Counted from the first letter of the stretch, positions 18,501 to 27,502 are shown. The stretch is 64,000 nt of DNA from Crocinitomix sp044361315 (GCA_044361315.1 JBIKJA010000001.1:186001-250000); one strand, 5' to 3'. Numbers and translations are program-made. Notes: a model not told the origin generated them from the sequence alone.

Positions 18501-18508
18501 TAATTTTG
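18501..18508 (+). promoter_or_regulatory. candidate -7 box before the DUF3098 gene
   Basis: TAATTTTG fits TAnnTTTG and lies 15 bases before the ATG at 18524, in the 31-base gap after ftsX. No clear TTG upstream. It may be an internal promoter for DUF3098-uppP-truB. Confidence 0.4.
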
Positions 18509-18523
18509 GCTCAATAAAAAGAT

Positions 18524-18757
18524 ATGAATAATAAAGAAAAATTTGTTTTCGGCGCTCAAAACTATAAGTTGATTATTTTAGGATTTGTCGTTTCTCTTGT
18601 TGGATTTTTTCTGATGATTGGTGGTGGATCTGAGGATCCGAATATGTTTGATGCGGACGCTTTATTTAGCCCAGTGCGGATTACACTTGCGCCAATTTTA
18701 GTAATTGCTGGTTATGTTGTCATTATTTATGGCATCATGAAAAAATCAAAAAACTAA
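18524..18757 (+). CDS. DUF3098 small membrane protein
   Basis: 77 residues with two predicted membrane helices (about 15-33 and 53-71) joined by a short loop containing GGGSEDPNMFDADALFSPVR. That loop and the FVFGAQNYKLIILGFVVSLVGFF beginning (family core FGxxNYKLLIIG) are the DUF3098 pattern. The family is Bacteroidota-specific and of unknown role, and it typically sits between ftsX and uppP as here. The ATG lies 31 bases after ftsX and the stop is 9 bases before uppP. Co-expression with envelope genes suggests a cell-wall-related function; that is inference. Confidence 0.87.
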   Translation: MNNKEKFVFGAQNYKLIILGFVVSLVGFFLMIGGGSEDPNMFDADALFSPVRITLAPILVIAGYVVIIYGIMKKSKN

Positions 18758-18766
18758 CTTCCTATA

Positions 18767-19561
18767 ATGGGCATATTTGAAGCGTTAATCCTTGCAATCA
18801 TCGAGGGATTAACTGAGTTTTTACCTGTTTCTTCCACCGGACACATGATTATTGCCTCTACCGCAATGGGTATTGCTTCGGATGAATTTACCAAACTATT
18901 TACCGTAGCCATTCAATTTGGGGCTATCCTGTCGGTGGTAGTGGTTTACTTTAAAAAATTTCTGCAAGGGGTTAATTTTTATGTGAAATTAGCAGTTGCT
19001 TTTATTCCCACGGGAATTTTAGGGCTCTTGTTAAAAGATTCTGTGGATAGTTTACTAGAAAATGTCTGGGTGGTTGCCATCGCCTTGTTGGTGGGTGGTG
19101 TGATTTTGTTGTTTATTGACAAATGGTTTGCCAAAAATGAAACTGAAGGAACAGATGAAGTTTCTTATAAAACGGGACTAATAATTGGAACCTTTCAAGC
19201 CTTGGCAATGATTCCTGGTGTTTCAAGATCGGCCGCTACTATTTTTGGGGGACTTTCGCAAAAACTCACCAGAAAAGCCGCAGCAGAATTTTCGTTTTTT
19301 TTAGCCGTGCCAACCATGTGCGCCGCCACACTTAAATCAATGTGGGACAGCAAAGAATTATTGATAAATTCCTCAAATAACGAGCTTATGCTATTGATTG
19401 TTGGAAACATTGCCGCGTTTATTGTGGCTTATTTGGCGATAAAATCATTTATCGGCTTTTTGACAAAATATGGATTTAAAGCATTTGGTTATTACCGCAT
19501 TGTGTTAGGATCTGTACTTTTGATCTTATTATTATGCGGCTACAAATTGGAAATGGTTTAA
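18767..19561 (+). CDS. uppP: undecaprenyl-diphosphate phosphatase
   Basis: 264 residues, the usual BacA/UppP length. It dephosphorylates undecaprenyl pyrophosphate to recycle the carrier used for peptidoglycan and other surface polymers. The two family motifs are visible: EGLTEFLPVSSTGHMI near residue 12 and PGVSRSAATI near 147. Multiple hydrophobic helices fill the rest. Overlaps truB by one base (TAATG), so the two are translationally coupled. Confidence 0.95.
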   Translation: MGIFEALILAIIEGLTEFLPVSSTGHMIIASTAMGIASDEFTKLFTVAIQFGAILSVVVVYFKKFLQGVNFYVKLAVAFIPTGILGLLLKDSVDSLLENVWVVAIALLVGGVILLFIDKWFAKNETEGTDEVSYKTGLIIGTFQALAMIPGVSRSAATIFGGLSQKLTRKAAAEFSFFLAVPTMCAATLKSMWDSKELLINSSNNELMLLIVGNIAAFIVAYLAIKSFIGFLTKYGFKAFGYYRIVLGSVLLILLLCGYKLEMV

Positions 19562-20268
19562 TGGATTTTGCCGCTGGAGAAATACTTTTAGTCGATAAGC
19601 CATTGGGCTGGACTTCTTTCGATGTCGTGAATAAAATTCGTTACGAAATCAAACGGAAATTAAAGGTAAAAAAAATCAAGGTAGGTCATGCCGGAACGCT
19701 CGACCCGCTTGCAGATGGCTTGCTGATTCTATGCACTGGAAAAAAAACGAAAGAGATTGACAATTATATGGGCATGCCAAAAATGTATTCGGGCACGATT
19801 ACCTTAGGCGCCACTACCCCATCCTACGATTTAGAAACTCAAATTGATGCCACATTTTCGTTAGATGGTTTAACACACGAAGCCATTTATGCCGAAGCGA
19901 AAAAGATGGAAGGTGATATGCTTCAAAATCCGCCTATCTTCTCCGCAAAAAAAATTGCAGGAAATAAAGCTTACGATTTAGCGAGGGCTGGAAAAGAAGT
20001 TGTTTTACAAGCAAAGCTCGTTCAGATCCAAGAATTTAAAATTGTATCTATTGAAATGCCTTTGGTGCATTTTGAAATCACTTGTTCAAAAGGAACTTAC
20101 ATACGAAGTATCGCCCATGATTTCGGCAAAAATTTAGGGAATGGTGGACATCTTTCTGGTTTAAGTCGCGAAGCGATTGGCGATTTCAAATTAACCGATG
20201 CCAAAACAGTTGATCAGTGGATTAGTGAGATAAATTTATTGGACATAGATAATATTCACGTAATTTAG
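19561..20268 (+). CDS. truB: tRNA pseudouridine(55) synthase
   Basis: 235 residues from the ATG at 19561. An in-frame ATG at 19534 would extend into uppP and add nine residues not typical of the family. It isomerises U55 of the tRNA T-loop to pseudouridine. The catalytic aspartate lies in GHAGTLDPLADGLLI, and the KPLGWTSFDVV start, the YDLETQIDA strand, QNPPIFSAKKIAGNKAYDLAR and KGTYIRSIAHDFG stretches are all standard for TruB. The PUA-type C-terminal domain is absent, as in other short bacterial forms. Confidence 0.94.
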   Translation: MDFAAGEILLVDKPLGWTSFDVVNKIRYEIKRKLKVKKIKVGHAGTLDPLADGLLILCTGKKTKEIDNYMGMPKMYSGTITLGATTPSYDLETQIDATFSLDGLTHEAIYAEAKKMEGDMLQNPPIFSAKKIAGNKAYDLARAGKEVVLQAKLVQIQEFKIVSIEMPLVHFEITCSKGTYIRSIAHDFGKNLGNGGHLSGLSREAIGDFKLTDAKTVDQWISEINLLDIDNIHVI

Positions 20269-20301
20269 AAAAAAATTTACTTTTTAATAAATCTTGCGTT
20301 G

Positions 20302-20309
20302 TATCTTTG
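20302..20309 (+). promoter_or_regulatory. -7 box immediately before the polyprenyl synthase ATG
   Basis: TATCTTTG (TAnnTTTG consensus) ends 5 bases before the ATG at 20314. Transcription should start about 4-7 bases after the final G, at or next to the ATG, implying a leaderless or nearly leaderless mRNA. The -33 region is poor (TTTACTTTTT). Confidence 0.5.
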
Positions 20310-20313
20310 TACC

Positions 20314-21291
20314 ATGTACGGTGTTAAAGAGATCAAAGCTAATGTTGCAGTCGAAATGGCTGAGTTTGAGCAGAAATTCAAAGATTCTCTGAAATCAGAC
20401 GTTGCCCTTTTAGATAAAATTACGCATTACATTATCAAAAGAAAAGGCAAACAAATGCGTCCCATGTTTGTTTTTTTAACTGCCAAAGCAATTAATGGAA
20501 CTGTTAGTGAAGCCACATACACCGCTGCCTCTTTGATTGAACTTTCTCACACAGCCTCACTTGTTCATGACGATGTGGTCGATGATGCCAACGAACGCCG
20601 AGGGGTGTTTTCTGTAAATGCTCTCTGGAAAAATAAAATTGCTGTTTTAGTGGGCGATTATCTTTTGGCCCAAGGACTTTTATTGTCGGTAAATACGTCT
20701 CAATTTAAATTACTTAAAATCGTTTCTGACGCTGTGAAAGAAATGTCCGAGGGCGAATTATTGCAGATTGAAAAGGCTAGAAAACTGGACATTACTGAGG
20801 AAGTCTACTTTGATATTATTCGCCAAAAAACAGCTTCCTTGATCGCTTCGTGCTGCGCCGCTGGTGCTTCGTCTGTCTCAACAGATGATGCCTTGATTGA
20901 GCGGATGAAAAAATTTGGTGGATTAGTTGGGGTGGCTTTTCAAATAAAAGACGATATTTTTGACTATGGCGATGGGGAAAAAATTGGCAAACCTTCTGGA
21001 AACGACATTCGTGAGAGAAAAATGACATTGCCATTGATTTATACTTTAAAAACTTGCGCACCTGAATTAAAACGAACGCTAATTAACATCATTAAAAATT
21101 ATAACCAAGATTCTAAACAAATTAAAATTGCTGTTCAACACGTCGTTGCATCTGGAGGCGTTAAATATGCTTACGATAAAATGATTACGATTAAAAATGA
21201 AGCACTTGATTTACTGCATGATTTAGAAGATTCCGAATCTAAAAAAGCCTTGATTGGGCTTGTAGAATATACAGTTTACCGCGAAAAATAA
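20314..21291 (+). CDS. polyprenyl diphosphate synthase (long-chain type)
   Basis: 325 residues from the ATG at 20314. A TTG at 20299 lies within the promoter, so it is not the start; the MYGVKEIKANVAVEMAEFEQKF beginning aligns with Bacteroidota homologues. It extends an isoprenoid chain with isopentenyl diphosphate units, giving the quinone side chain. The first aspartate motif is HDDVVDDANERRG, the second is QIKDDIFDYGDG, and GKQMRPMFVFLTAK is the usual substrate-binding stretch. The octaprenyl/IspB-like assignment is inferred from family similarity; chain length is not determined here. A second synthase lies at 48457. The stop is 4 bases before the small lipoprotein gene. Confidence 0.92.
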   Translation: MYGVKEIKANVAVEMAEFEQKFKDSLKSDVALLDKITHYIIKRKGKQMRPMFVFLTAKAINGTVSEATYTAASLIELSHTASLVHDDVVDDANERRGVFSVNALWKNKIAVLVGDYLLAQGLLLSVNTSQFKLLKIVSDAVKEMSEGELLQIEKARKLDITEEVYFDIIRQKTASLIASCCAAGASSVSTDDALIERMKKFGGLVGVAFQIKDDIFDYGDGEKIGKPSGNDIRERKMTLPLIYTLKTCAPELKRTLINIIKNYNQDSKQIKIAVQHVVASGGVKYAYDKMITIKNEALDLLHDLEDSESKKALIGLVEYTVYREK

Positions 21292-21295
21292 TTTT

Positions 21296-21712
21296 ATGAA
21301 AAAAATTCTTTTTATCTCTATTCTTTTGTTGAGTTTCTTCTCGAATTGTAGCAATAAGGAGGGAGAACAAACAAATGACTCAAGTGACTCGACAAAAATT
21401 GCTGGAAATAAAAATGGCCCAAATAAATTGAGTGATAAAGATTATCAAGAATATTACGAAAGTGGCGCGTTGAAAATAGAAGGTGATTTGGATGAAAACG
21501 ATGCGCGAAATGGACTTTGGCTTTCTTATTACGAAAATGGGTTCAAGTGGAGCGAATCGATGTACGTGCATGGCCTAAAAAACGGGCATTCTGTGACATT
21601 TTTTCCCAACGGAAAAATCAGGTATGTGGGTGAATATAAAGACGATGAAAAATCGGGTAATTGGAAATTTTATGACGAAGCTGGTTTGTTAATTTCAGAA
21701 GAAAATTATTGA
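21296..21712 (+). CDS. small MORN-like repeat lipoprotein
   Basis: 138 residues. The lipobox places the lipidated Cys at residue 18 (FFSNCSNKEGEQ). The linker to about residue 40 is rich in Ser, Asp and Asn. Residues about 45-138 contain three YwqK/MORN-like units: YYESGALKIEGDLDE, YYENGFKWSESMYVHG and FFPNGKIRYVGEYKDDEKSG, the last ending in NWKFYDEAG. Same repeat class as the 12068 gene but much shorter. It follows polyprenyl synthase by 4 bases and is probably co-transcribed; function unknown. Confidence 0.8.
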   Translation: MKKILFISILLLSFFSNCSNKEGEQTNDSSDSTKIAGNKNGPNKLSDKDYQEYYESGALKIEGDLDENDARNGLWLSYYENGFKWSESMYVHGLKNGHSVTFFPNGKIRYVGEYKDDEKSGNWKFYDEAGLLISEENY

Positions 21713-22023
21713 AAACAACATCTTTCTATCCACCTTTATGATTATCAAAACCAAGCTCAATTTGTAATCAGTTGATTTTATTTTCTACATGTTTGAAAAT
21801 CCAAGAATTAACCAAAAATAATCTCATTTCAAGCAAACTATTTTACCTGAAAATTCGTCTTAAGAAAGCAGAACAATAAATGATTATCATCGTATATCAT
21901 TTTTAAAGCTGTAAAACGCTGATTTATACTTAATCTATCGTATCTTTAAGTCTTTGAAAATACACTTAAATTTTACCGATTGAATAGGGGTACAATTTTT
22001 GCTGAACGATTTATGAATAAATA
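21713..22023 (+). other. gene-free stretch before the SBBP/PKD gene
   Basis: AT-rich, with no ORF or strong repeat that I can support. TATCTTTA at 21941-21948 is one base from the -7 consensus and could drive the following gene with a leader of about 70 bases, but no TTG precedes it. Confidence 0.35.
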
Positions 22024-25000
22024 ATGCTAAAAAAGTTAATTCTATATCTCTGTATTCTAACCTCAACTGCGCTATTTGCGCAGGATGATGAGATTTGGAT
22101 GCGACCAAATAGAGGACAATGGCATCCGAATATTGAGTATCAAATTGGAATTCCGGGCGGTAAACTTTTTTTAGAATCAACTGGCTTTACGTATAGTTTC
22201 ACCGCTGAAGGAGATCATTACGATCATGGTCACGGCCATATCGATGAACCAGAAGCAATTAAAAATCATGTGGTTAAAACCACTTTTATTGGTGCCAACA
22301 TTCCATCTTTCGAAGAATTATTACCCTCCCCATTTTATGAAAATTATTTTTTAAGCAATGATCCAAGTACTTGGGTAAAAAACAGCCATGCATTTAACGA
22401 AATAAAATATGTCTCGCTCTACGATCGTATTAATTTGCGAATGTACGAACACAATTCGACGTTAAAATACGATGTTATCGTTCTGCCGGGTGGTTCACCA
22501 GCTGATTTTAAAGTCAGTTATAACGGACAAGATAAATTAGAAATCGTGGATGGTGAATTGGTGATTACAACTTCTTTAGGAACAATTACTGAAAAAAAAC
22601 CATTTGCTTATCAAGAAATTGGAGCACTTAAAATAAAAGTCGAATGTGAATATCAATTAATTGGAAATGTGATGTCGTTTGTCTTTCCTAAAGGATATGA
22701 TGCAACCAAAACATTATTTATTGATCCAGATCTTAAATTTTCTTCTTTTACAGGTGCTTCATCCGACAATTGGGGAATGACTGCTTGCCCCGATGCATTT
22801 GGAAATTTAATTGGGGGAGGAATTGTGTTTGGTTCGGGTTATCCACTTACAGTTGGTGCATTTGACAATACTTTTAATGGAGGTGCGGTGGATATTGGTA
22901 TCACCAAATTCAACGAAACTGGCAGTGCTATTATTTTTTCAACCTTTATTGGCGGAGGTAGAAGTGAGACCCCTCATAGTTTGATTGTAAACGATGCTAA
23001 CGAACTTTATATCATGGGAGCAACGTCTTCAAGTGATTTTCCAGTGGGCTTAACCCCTTATCAAGCAGATAATAACCTTGGTGGAGGAGCAATAATAGAC
23101 GGTATTAATTTTTCGGCCGGGGCGGATATCTTTGTGATTAAACTTGCCCCAGCTGGAAATGCGATTTTAGGAGGAACGTATTTAGGAGGTTCTAATTTTG
23201 ATGGAATCTCAGAAGATGGTGCAATCGTATATAATTATGGTGACCAATTAAGAGGCGAGGTTTACTTGGATGCTGCATCCAATGTTTATGTAACATCTAC
23301 AACAACCTCAGCTGATTTTCCTATTGTTGGTGGATTTGATATGATTTTAGGAGGAAGTAAAGACGCGATTGCGGCGAAATTTAATCCCAACCTTTCGAGT
23401 TTGTTGTGGAGCACTTACATTGGTGGCCCTGGAAATGAAACAGGTAATTCAATTAAAGTATCTTCTATTGGAGATATTTTTGTTGTGGGTGGTACCACAG
23501 GAGCCGGATTGCCAAATACTGCCGGTAAAATTAATGCAAGTTATTTAGGGGGTACCGTGGATGGTTACGTCATGAAATTTACCGCACCAAGTTACACCGC
23601 CGAGGCGACTTATTTAGGCACAAATGACTACGATCAAGCTTACATGGTAGATCTTGACATAGATGATTTTGTTTATGTGTACGGACAGTCAAGTGGTTCA
23701 TATCCTATTGCAGGATCATGTTATATCAACCCCAACAGCGGTCAATTTATCCACAAAATTGCAAATAATCTAACCAGTACCGTTTGGTCATCTGTCTTCG
23801 GAGCAGGAACAGGAGTCGCTGAAATTTCGCCGACAGCATTTTTGGTGAGTGATTGTTATGAAATATACGTAGCTGGATGGGGCGGAAATACGAACACGGC
23901 CGATGGTAGTACTACTTCTGGATTTCCTGTGACTATCGACGCCTATCAATCTACCACAAGTGGAAGTAATTTTTATTTAGGCGTATTCACCGCTGAAATG
24001 GCCGGTTTGAAATACGCAACCTTTATGGGAAATCCTTCTTTGGAAAGAGATCACGTGGACGGTGGAACAAGTCGATTCGATAAATCTGGAACTATTTACC
24101 ATGCTGTTTGTGCGGCATGCGGAGGAGCGGATTCAGGATTCCCAACGACGCCAGGCGCCTTTTCGTTGACGAACGGTAGCACTAATTGCAATATGGCTGT
24201 TTTTCAATTTGAATTAGCCAAAATTGAAGCAGTTTTAAGTACAGGAGCACCCGTAATTTGTATTCCTGACCCTGTTTTATTTGAAAATAGCAGTCTTTAT
24301 GGCGATGAATATTTGTGGATTTTTGGTGATGGTGAAACATCAACCGAATTTGAACCATCGCATTATTATGACGAACCTGGTGTTTACGAAGTAATGTTAA
24401 TTGTGTCTGATGCCGCGGGTTGTTACACGCCTGACACCGCGTACTTGGAAGTAACCATTGCACTTTTTGAAGGCGAAGCTGGCGCGTTGTCCGATACGAT
24501 TTGTCCTGGATCTTCTGTACAACTGTATGGGATTGGTGGTGATACCTATACTTGGGGACCGGCTGATTTATTGGACGACCCAACAAGTGCTGATCCCATT
24601 GCTATTATTACCGAAGAAACCACGTTTACCGTAACCATTGAAAGTGTATGCGGGTTAACCGAATTGGAAGTAACTGTCTATGTTTTTGATGTGGATGCCA
24701 ATGCGAGTCCAGATACTGCAATTTGTGTGGGTGGAGAAGCTGTTTTGAGTGCCTCGGGTGGAGAAACCTATCTTTGGACTCCAGAAGAATTTGTAGCCGA
24801 TCCAACAAGTTCATCCACGGCTGCATTCCCACCAATAACCACGTACTTTATTGTGGAGCTTACTACTATTGAAGGATGCGAGTTAAAAGATACCGTAAAA
24901 GTGCAAGTCGATTTGGATATTCCTTACCCTACTCTCATTGACGAAGTAACAATATGTAAAGGAGATAGCATTCGAATCACTGCAGGTGGAGCCACCGATT

Positions 25001-25866
25001 ATTTGTGGACCCCGAACTTTAACATTAGTGATGTAGAAATTTATAACCCATTTGTTTATCCAGACATCACGACTGATTATGCCGTAACGTTCACAAACGC
25101 CTGTGGTTCGTCTTACGACACTGTTACGGTCAATGTAATTACAATTGAAGGTTCGGCTTCACCAGATACCATTATATGCCCAGGAGAGTCTGCGTATTTA
25201 TGGGCGACTGGCGGAGACTTTTACAAGTGGTATCCAAGTGGTTATTTATCAAGCACCACTAATTCATCAACAGTAAGTACCCCACCGCATGACATGAATT
25301 ATTACGTAGTTATTTCAGATGAATATGGCTGTGCGGATACTGCGAGTGTAATGGTTTCTTTATTTGAACCTCCTGCCATTACAGTTTCAGCTGCCGCATA
25401 TCCGATTGTAGGCGATACCGTAACAATTTGGGCAGAAGCAGATGGCGATATTGTTTGGACTCCTCCTTATTACATTAGCTGCACAACTTGCCCTACTACC
25501 ACTGTCTATCCGCAAGAAGAGACTTTTTATACGGCAACGGTGACCGACGCCAACGGATGTACCAATTTCGCCGTAGTTCCAATCTATTTTGAACCGTTAA
25601 TTTATGTTCCAAATGCCTTTACACCAGACGGCGATGGATTTAACAATGTTTTCCAAGCAATTGCACACAATATTGATGAATTTGAAATGATGATCTTTGA
25701 TCGTTGGGGTGAAATTATTTATGTGATGAATAATTTGGAAGATTACTGGGATGGAAGTTATAAGGGTTCTTTAGTTTTGGACGAAGTTTATGTTTGGCAA
25801 ATTGTTTATACCGATCTTAAAGGCAACGAACACGAACTCTTGGGGCATGTTGTTTTGTTGAAATAA
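22024..25866 (+). CDS. DUF7948/SBBP/PKD surface protein with type-B sorting domain
   Basis: 1280 residues. Signal peptide at 1-20 (ALFAQ). Residues about 25-235 (RPNRGQWHPNIEYQ onward) form the N-terminal DUF7948 domain common before SBBP repeats. Residues about 240-720 carry SBBP beta-propeller units (S-T-F/Y-I-G-G-x-x-x-E, then Y-V-x-G-x-T-x-S-x-D-F-P). A PKD unit follows near 745-810 (LWIFGDGETSTEFEPSHYY), then four roughly 85-residue units starting with S-x-D-T-x-I-C-x-G. The last 85 residues are the type-B sorting domain (YVPNAFTPDGDGFNNVF, IFDRWGEIIYV, YWDGSYKG). A secreted cell-surface protein, probably adhesin-like; no partner or ligand is visible. No PorP/SprF gene is adjacent. Confidence 0.9.
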   Translation: MLKKLILYLCILTSTALFAQDDEIWMRPNRGQWHPNIEYQIGIPGGKLFLESTGFTYSFTAEGDHYDHGHGHIDEPEAIKNHVVKTTFIGANIPSFEELLPSPFYENYFLSNDPSTWVKNSHAFNEIKYVSLYDRINLRMYEHNSTLKYDVIVLPGGSPADFKVSYNGQDKLEIVDGELVITTSLGTITEKKPFAYQEIGALKIKVECEYQLIGNVMSFVFPKGYDATKTLFIDPDLKFSSFTGASSDNWGMTACPDAFGNLIGGGIVFGSGYPLTVGAFDNTFNGGAVDIGITKFNETGSAIIFSTFIGGGRSETPHSLIVNDANELYIMGATSSSDFPVGLTPYQADNNLGGGAIIDGINFSAGADIFVIKLAPAGNAILGGTYLGGSNFDGISEDGAIVYNYGDQLRGEVYLDAASNVYVTSTTTSADFPIVGGFDMILGGSKDAIAAKFNPNLSSLLWSTYIGGPGNETGNSIKVSSIGDIFVVGGTTGAGLPNTAGKINASYLGGTVDGYVMKFTAPSYTAEATYLGTNDYDQAYMVDLDIDDFVYVYGQSSGSYPIAGSCYINPNSGQFIHKIANNLTSTVWSSVFGAGTGVAEISPTAFLVSDCYEIYVAGWGGNTNTADGSTTSGFPVTIDAYQSTTSGSNFYLGVFTAEMAGLKYATFMGNPSLERDHVDGGTSRFDKSGTIYHAVCAACGGADSGFPTTPGAFSLTNGSTNCNMAVFQFELAKIEAVLSTGAPVICIPDPVLFENSSLYGDEYLWIFGDGETSTEFEPSHYYDEPGVYEVMLIVSDAAGCYTPDTAYLEVTIALFEGEAGALSDTICPGSSVQLYGIGGDTYTWGPADLLDDPTSADPIAIITEETTFTVTIESVCGLTELEVTVYVFDVDANASPDTAICVGGEAVLSASGGETYLWTPEEFVADPTSSSTAAFPPITTYFIVELTTIEGCELKDTVKVQVDLDIPYPTLIDEVTICKGDSIRITAGGATDYLWTPNFNISDVEIYNPFVYPDITTDYAVTFTNACGSSYDTVTVNVITIEGSASPDTIICPGESAYLWATGGDFYKWYPSGYLSSTTNSSTVSTPPHDMNYYVVISDEYGCADTASVMVSLFEPPAITVSAAAYPIVGDTVTIWAEADGDIVWTPPYYISCTTCPTTTVYPQEETFYTATVTDANGCTNFAVVPIYFEPLIYVPNAFTPDGDGFNNVFQAIAHNIDEFEMMIFDRWGEIIYVMNNLEDYWDGSYKGSLVLDEVYVWQIVYTDLKGNEHELLGHVVLLK

Positions 25867-26335
25867 TTTAGACTATCCTTGCTGCTTTATTTACAATAAA
25901 TTATTAACTCCTATTGCCTGTAGGTGTTTAATCTATAACCTCTGTTAGATTTTAAATTTCATTCAGATCGCCCAGAAAAGCTTGAGTTTGAGAAAAAGCA
26001 ACGAAGTAATAGCGGGCTATTTCGAGTTGTTTTGACGAAAAAATCATGTTTTTCTATGCGAAAATTTGCCTGACATTATTTTAACTAGTCTACTAAATTT
26101 TAATAAATTGACTCCTAAACACAGAGAAAATGGCTAATCCATCAAATTTTAAAAAAATCTGAATGGTAATTTAGAGTCGAACTCTGAGATCTATAGGGCA
26201 CAAAGCTAGCGCCAGCCAAATTTTGATTCAAAATTTTGGGAGATTTGCGTGTTAGAAGAAGTTAAAAATACCGTGATTACCTATTGTATATTTGTTCTAT
26301 AGGATAGACAAACTTACCGGCGTTTTATCACTAAT
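25867..26335. other. gene-free stretch of about 470 bases
   Basis: No credible ORF. A hairpin-forming sequence lies at 26215-26239 (CCAAATTTTG / CAAAATTTTGG, one extra T), without a T-run behind it. TATATTTG at 26287-26294 (+) fits the -7 consensus but faces into the convergent TonB-like gene, so I assign it no function. Confidence 0.35.
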
Positions 26336-26773
26336 TCAGCCTAAGATAATACAAGAAAAGGCACACGTGAACTCACTACAAACAGGAATACCATTATGTT
26401 TTGCAACCTGCCATCCTTGCATTTCTAAAAGTTTTTTCTCAAGGTCATCTAAGACAATGCTCGTTAAATTGGTGTTAGGAAAATCAACATCTACAACTTC
26501 ACCATTTAAATTGATTACCAAAACTATAGTTAACCGCAGTGATTGAGAACCATTTGGGACGTATTTCTCTTCGATTACTGGAAATAATTCAGTTAAAAAA
26601 AAAGTAGAAAGATCCTCATCATCACTTTTATACCTTGCTAAATCAGTTGGGGTAAGATAAATAGAATCACAAACTTGAGCTTGTCCAAAAGAATAGGAAC
26701 CCCAAAATAAGACAACAAACACAGAGGCGGACAAATTCAAGTTTCTAAAACGTTTTAACCAATCTACAAACAT
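26336..26773 (-). CDS. exported TonB-C-like protein
   Basis: 145 residues from the ATG at 26773; the upstream TTG at 26815 would add fourteen residues before the signal. Residues about 1-30 look like a signal or membrane anchor (LNLSASVFVVLFWGSYSFG). Residues about 70-145 resemble the TonB C-terminal fold: R-L-x-I-x-L-V-I-x-x-x-G-E-V-V-D-V-D-F, then L-E-x-K-L-L-E-M-Q-G-W-Q-V-A-K-H-N-G-I-P-V, the alpha-beta core of the domain. It lacks the proline-rich span of full TonB and ends in a Cys-rich C-S-E-F-T-C-A-F-S-C stretch. An orphan envelope protein rather than an energy transducer. It lies 63 bases after the 3-hydroxyanthranilate dioxygenase gene. Confidence 0.65.
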   Translation of the reverse strand: MFVDWLKRFRNLNLSASVFVVLFWGSYSFGQAQVCDSIYLTPTDLARYKSDDEDLSTFFLTELFPVIEEKYVPNGSQSLRLTIVLVINLNGEVVDVDFPNTNLTSIVLDDLEKKLLEMQGWQVAKHNGIPVCSEFTCAFSCIILG

Positions 26774-26836
26774 ATCTAAATATTGGAAGTAGGAGTCAAC
26801 GTCTTTACAAACCAAAAGGAAGCCCCTTAGAACACC

Positions 26837-27370
26837 TTAATCAACGAAACGAGGATCGATATCCATCACATGCCCACAATTCTTGCAAGTTCGTAATTCA
26901 AGGGAATTATAGAAGTTTTTAAACCGAGGCTGAAAATCCTTCTCGACATTTTCCAATTCGAAATAAGTATCGTGTAACTTGTGATTACAATTATCACAAA
27001 ACCACATGAGACCATCTTTTAATTCGGTTCCTTTTCGTTTACGTTCGATCACCAACCCAACAGTATTAGCGGGACGACCTGGATTATGGGGTGTGTTTGG
27101 TGGTAATAAAAACATTTCACCTTCTTTGATTTCCACTTTTCGTGCCTTTCCATCCTCTTGAATAGTCACTTGGATATCTCCTTCGAGCTGGTAAAACAAC
27201 TCTTCTGTTTCGTTATAATGATAATCCTTTCGTGCATTAGGACCACCAACAATCATGACAATATAATCACCTGATTCGGAATATAGATTTTTATTTGAGA
27301 CAGGTGGCTTCAATAAATCTCTGTTATCGTCAATCCATTTTTTGAGATTAAAAGGTGCTGCAATTGCCAT
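26837..27370 (-). CDS. nbaC: 3-hydroxyanthranilate 3,4-dioxygenase
   Basis: 177 residues. It opens the ring of 3-hydroxyanthranilate to 2-amino-3-carboxymuconate semialdehyde, in the kynurenine route to quinolinate/NAD or tryptophan breakdown. The Fe(II) ligands are at the textbook positions H51, E57 (in DYHYNETEE) and H95 (NTPHNPGRP). The C-terminal metal site of the bacterial enzymes is intact as C125-x-x-C128 and C162-x-x-C165, a rubredoxin-like knuckle. ATG start at 27370. No other kynurenine-pathway gene is in the window. A perfect palindrome lies 25 bases upstream of the start, a possible regulator site. Confidence 0.94.
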   Translation of the reverse strand: MAIAAPFNLKKWIDDNRDLLKPPVSNKNLYSESGDYIVMIVGGPNARKDYHYNETEELFYQLEGDIQVTIQEDGKARKVEIKEGEMFLLPPNTPHNPGRPANTVGLVIERKRKGTELKDGLMWFCDNCNHKLHDTYFELENVEKDFQPRFKNFYNSLELRTCKNCGHVMDIDPRFVD

Positions 27371-27394
27371 TGATTTATGTATTAAATTATCGTG

Positions 27395-27416
27395 GAACTA
27401 ATTTACAAATTAGTTC
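27395..27416. promoter_or_regulatory. perfect palindrome upstream of nbaC (candidate operator)
   Basis: GAACTAATTT (27395-27404), two bases, AAATTAGTTC (27407-27416): 10-bp arms with no mismatch. It lies 25-46 bases before the start codon of nbaC. No T-run follows on the minus strand, so it is not a terminator. Its size and symmetry suit a dimeric regulator, or it could fold as an RNA hairpin in the leader. Confidence 0.5.
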
Positions 27417-27502
27417 TCATTGAAATACCATTTAGAATTAATTTATATCGATTCTAATCTCGGAAATGTCCCTGAGCAAAATTCGTTGAGAATGAAAATA
27501 GG

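Noticed and set aside
24182..24586. 134-residue minus-strand reading frame inside the SBBP/PKD gene
   Set aside because: Gln/His-rich antisense translation of repetitive surface-protein sequence.
26292..26546. 84-residue plus-strand frame opposite the TonB-C-like gene, preceded by TATATTTG
   Set aside because: Composition is an antisense shadow; the TonB-C-like frame on the minus strand has the domain.
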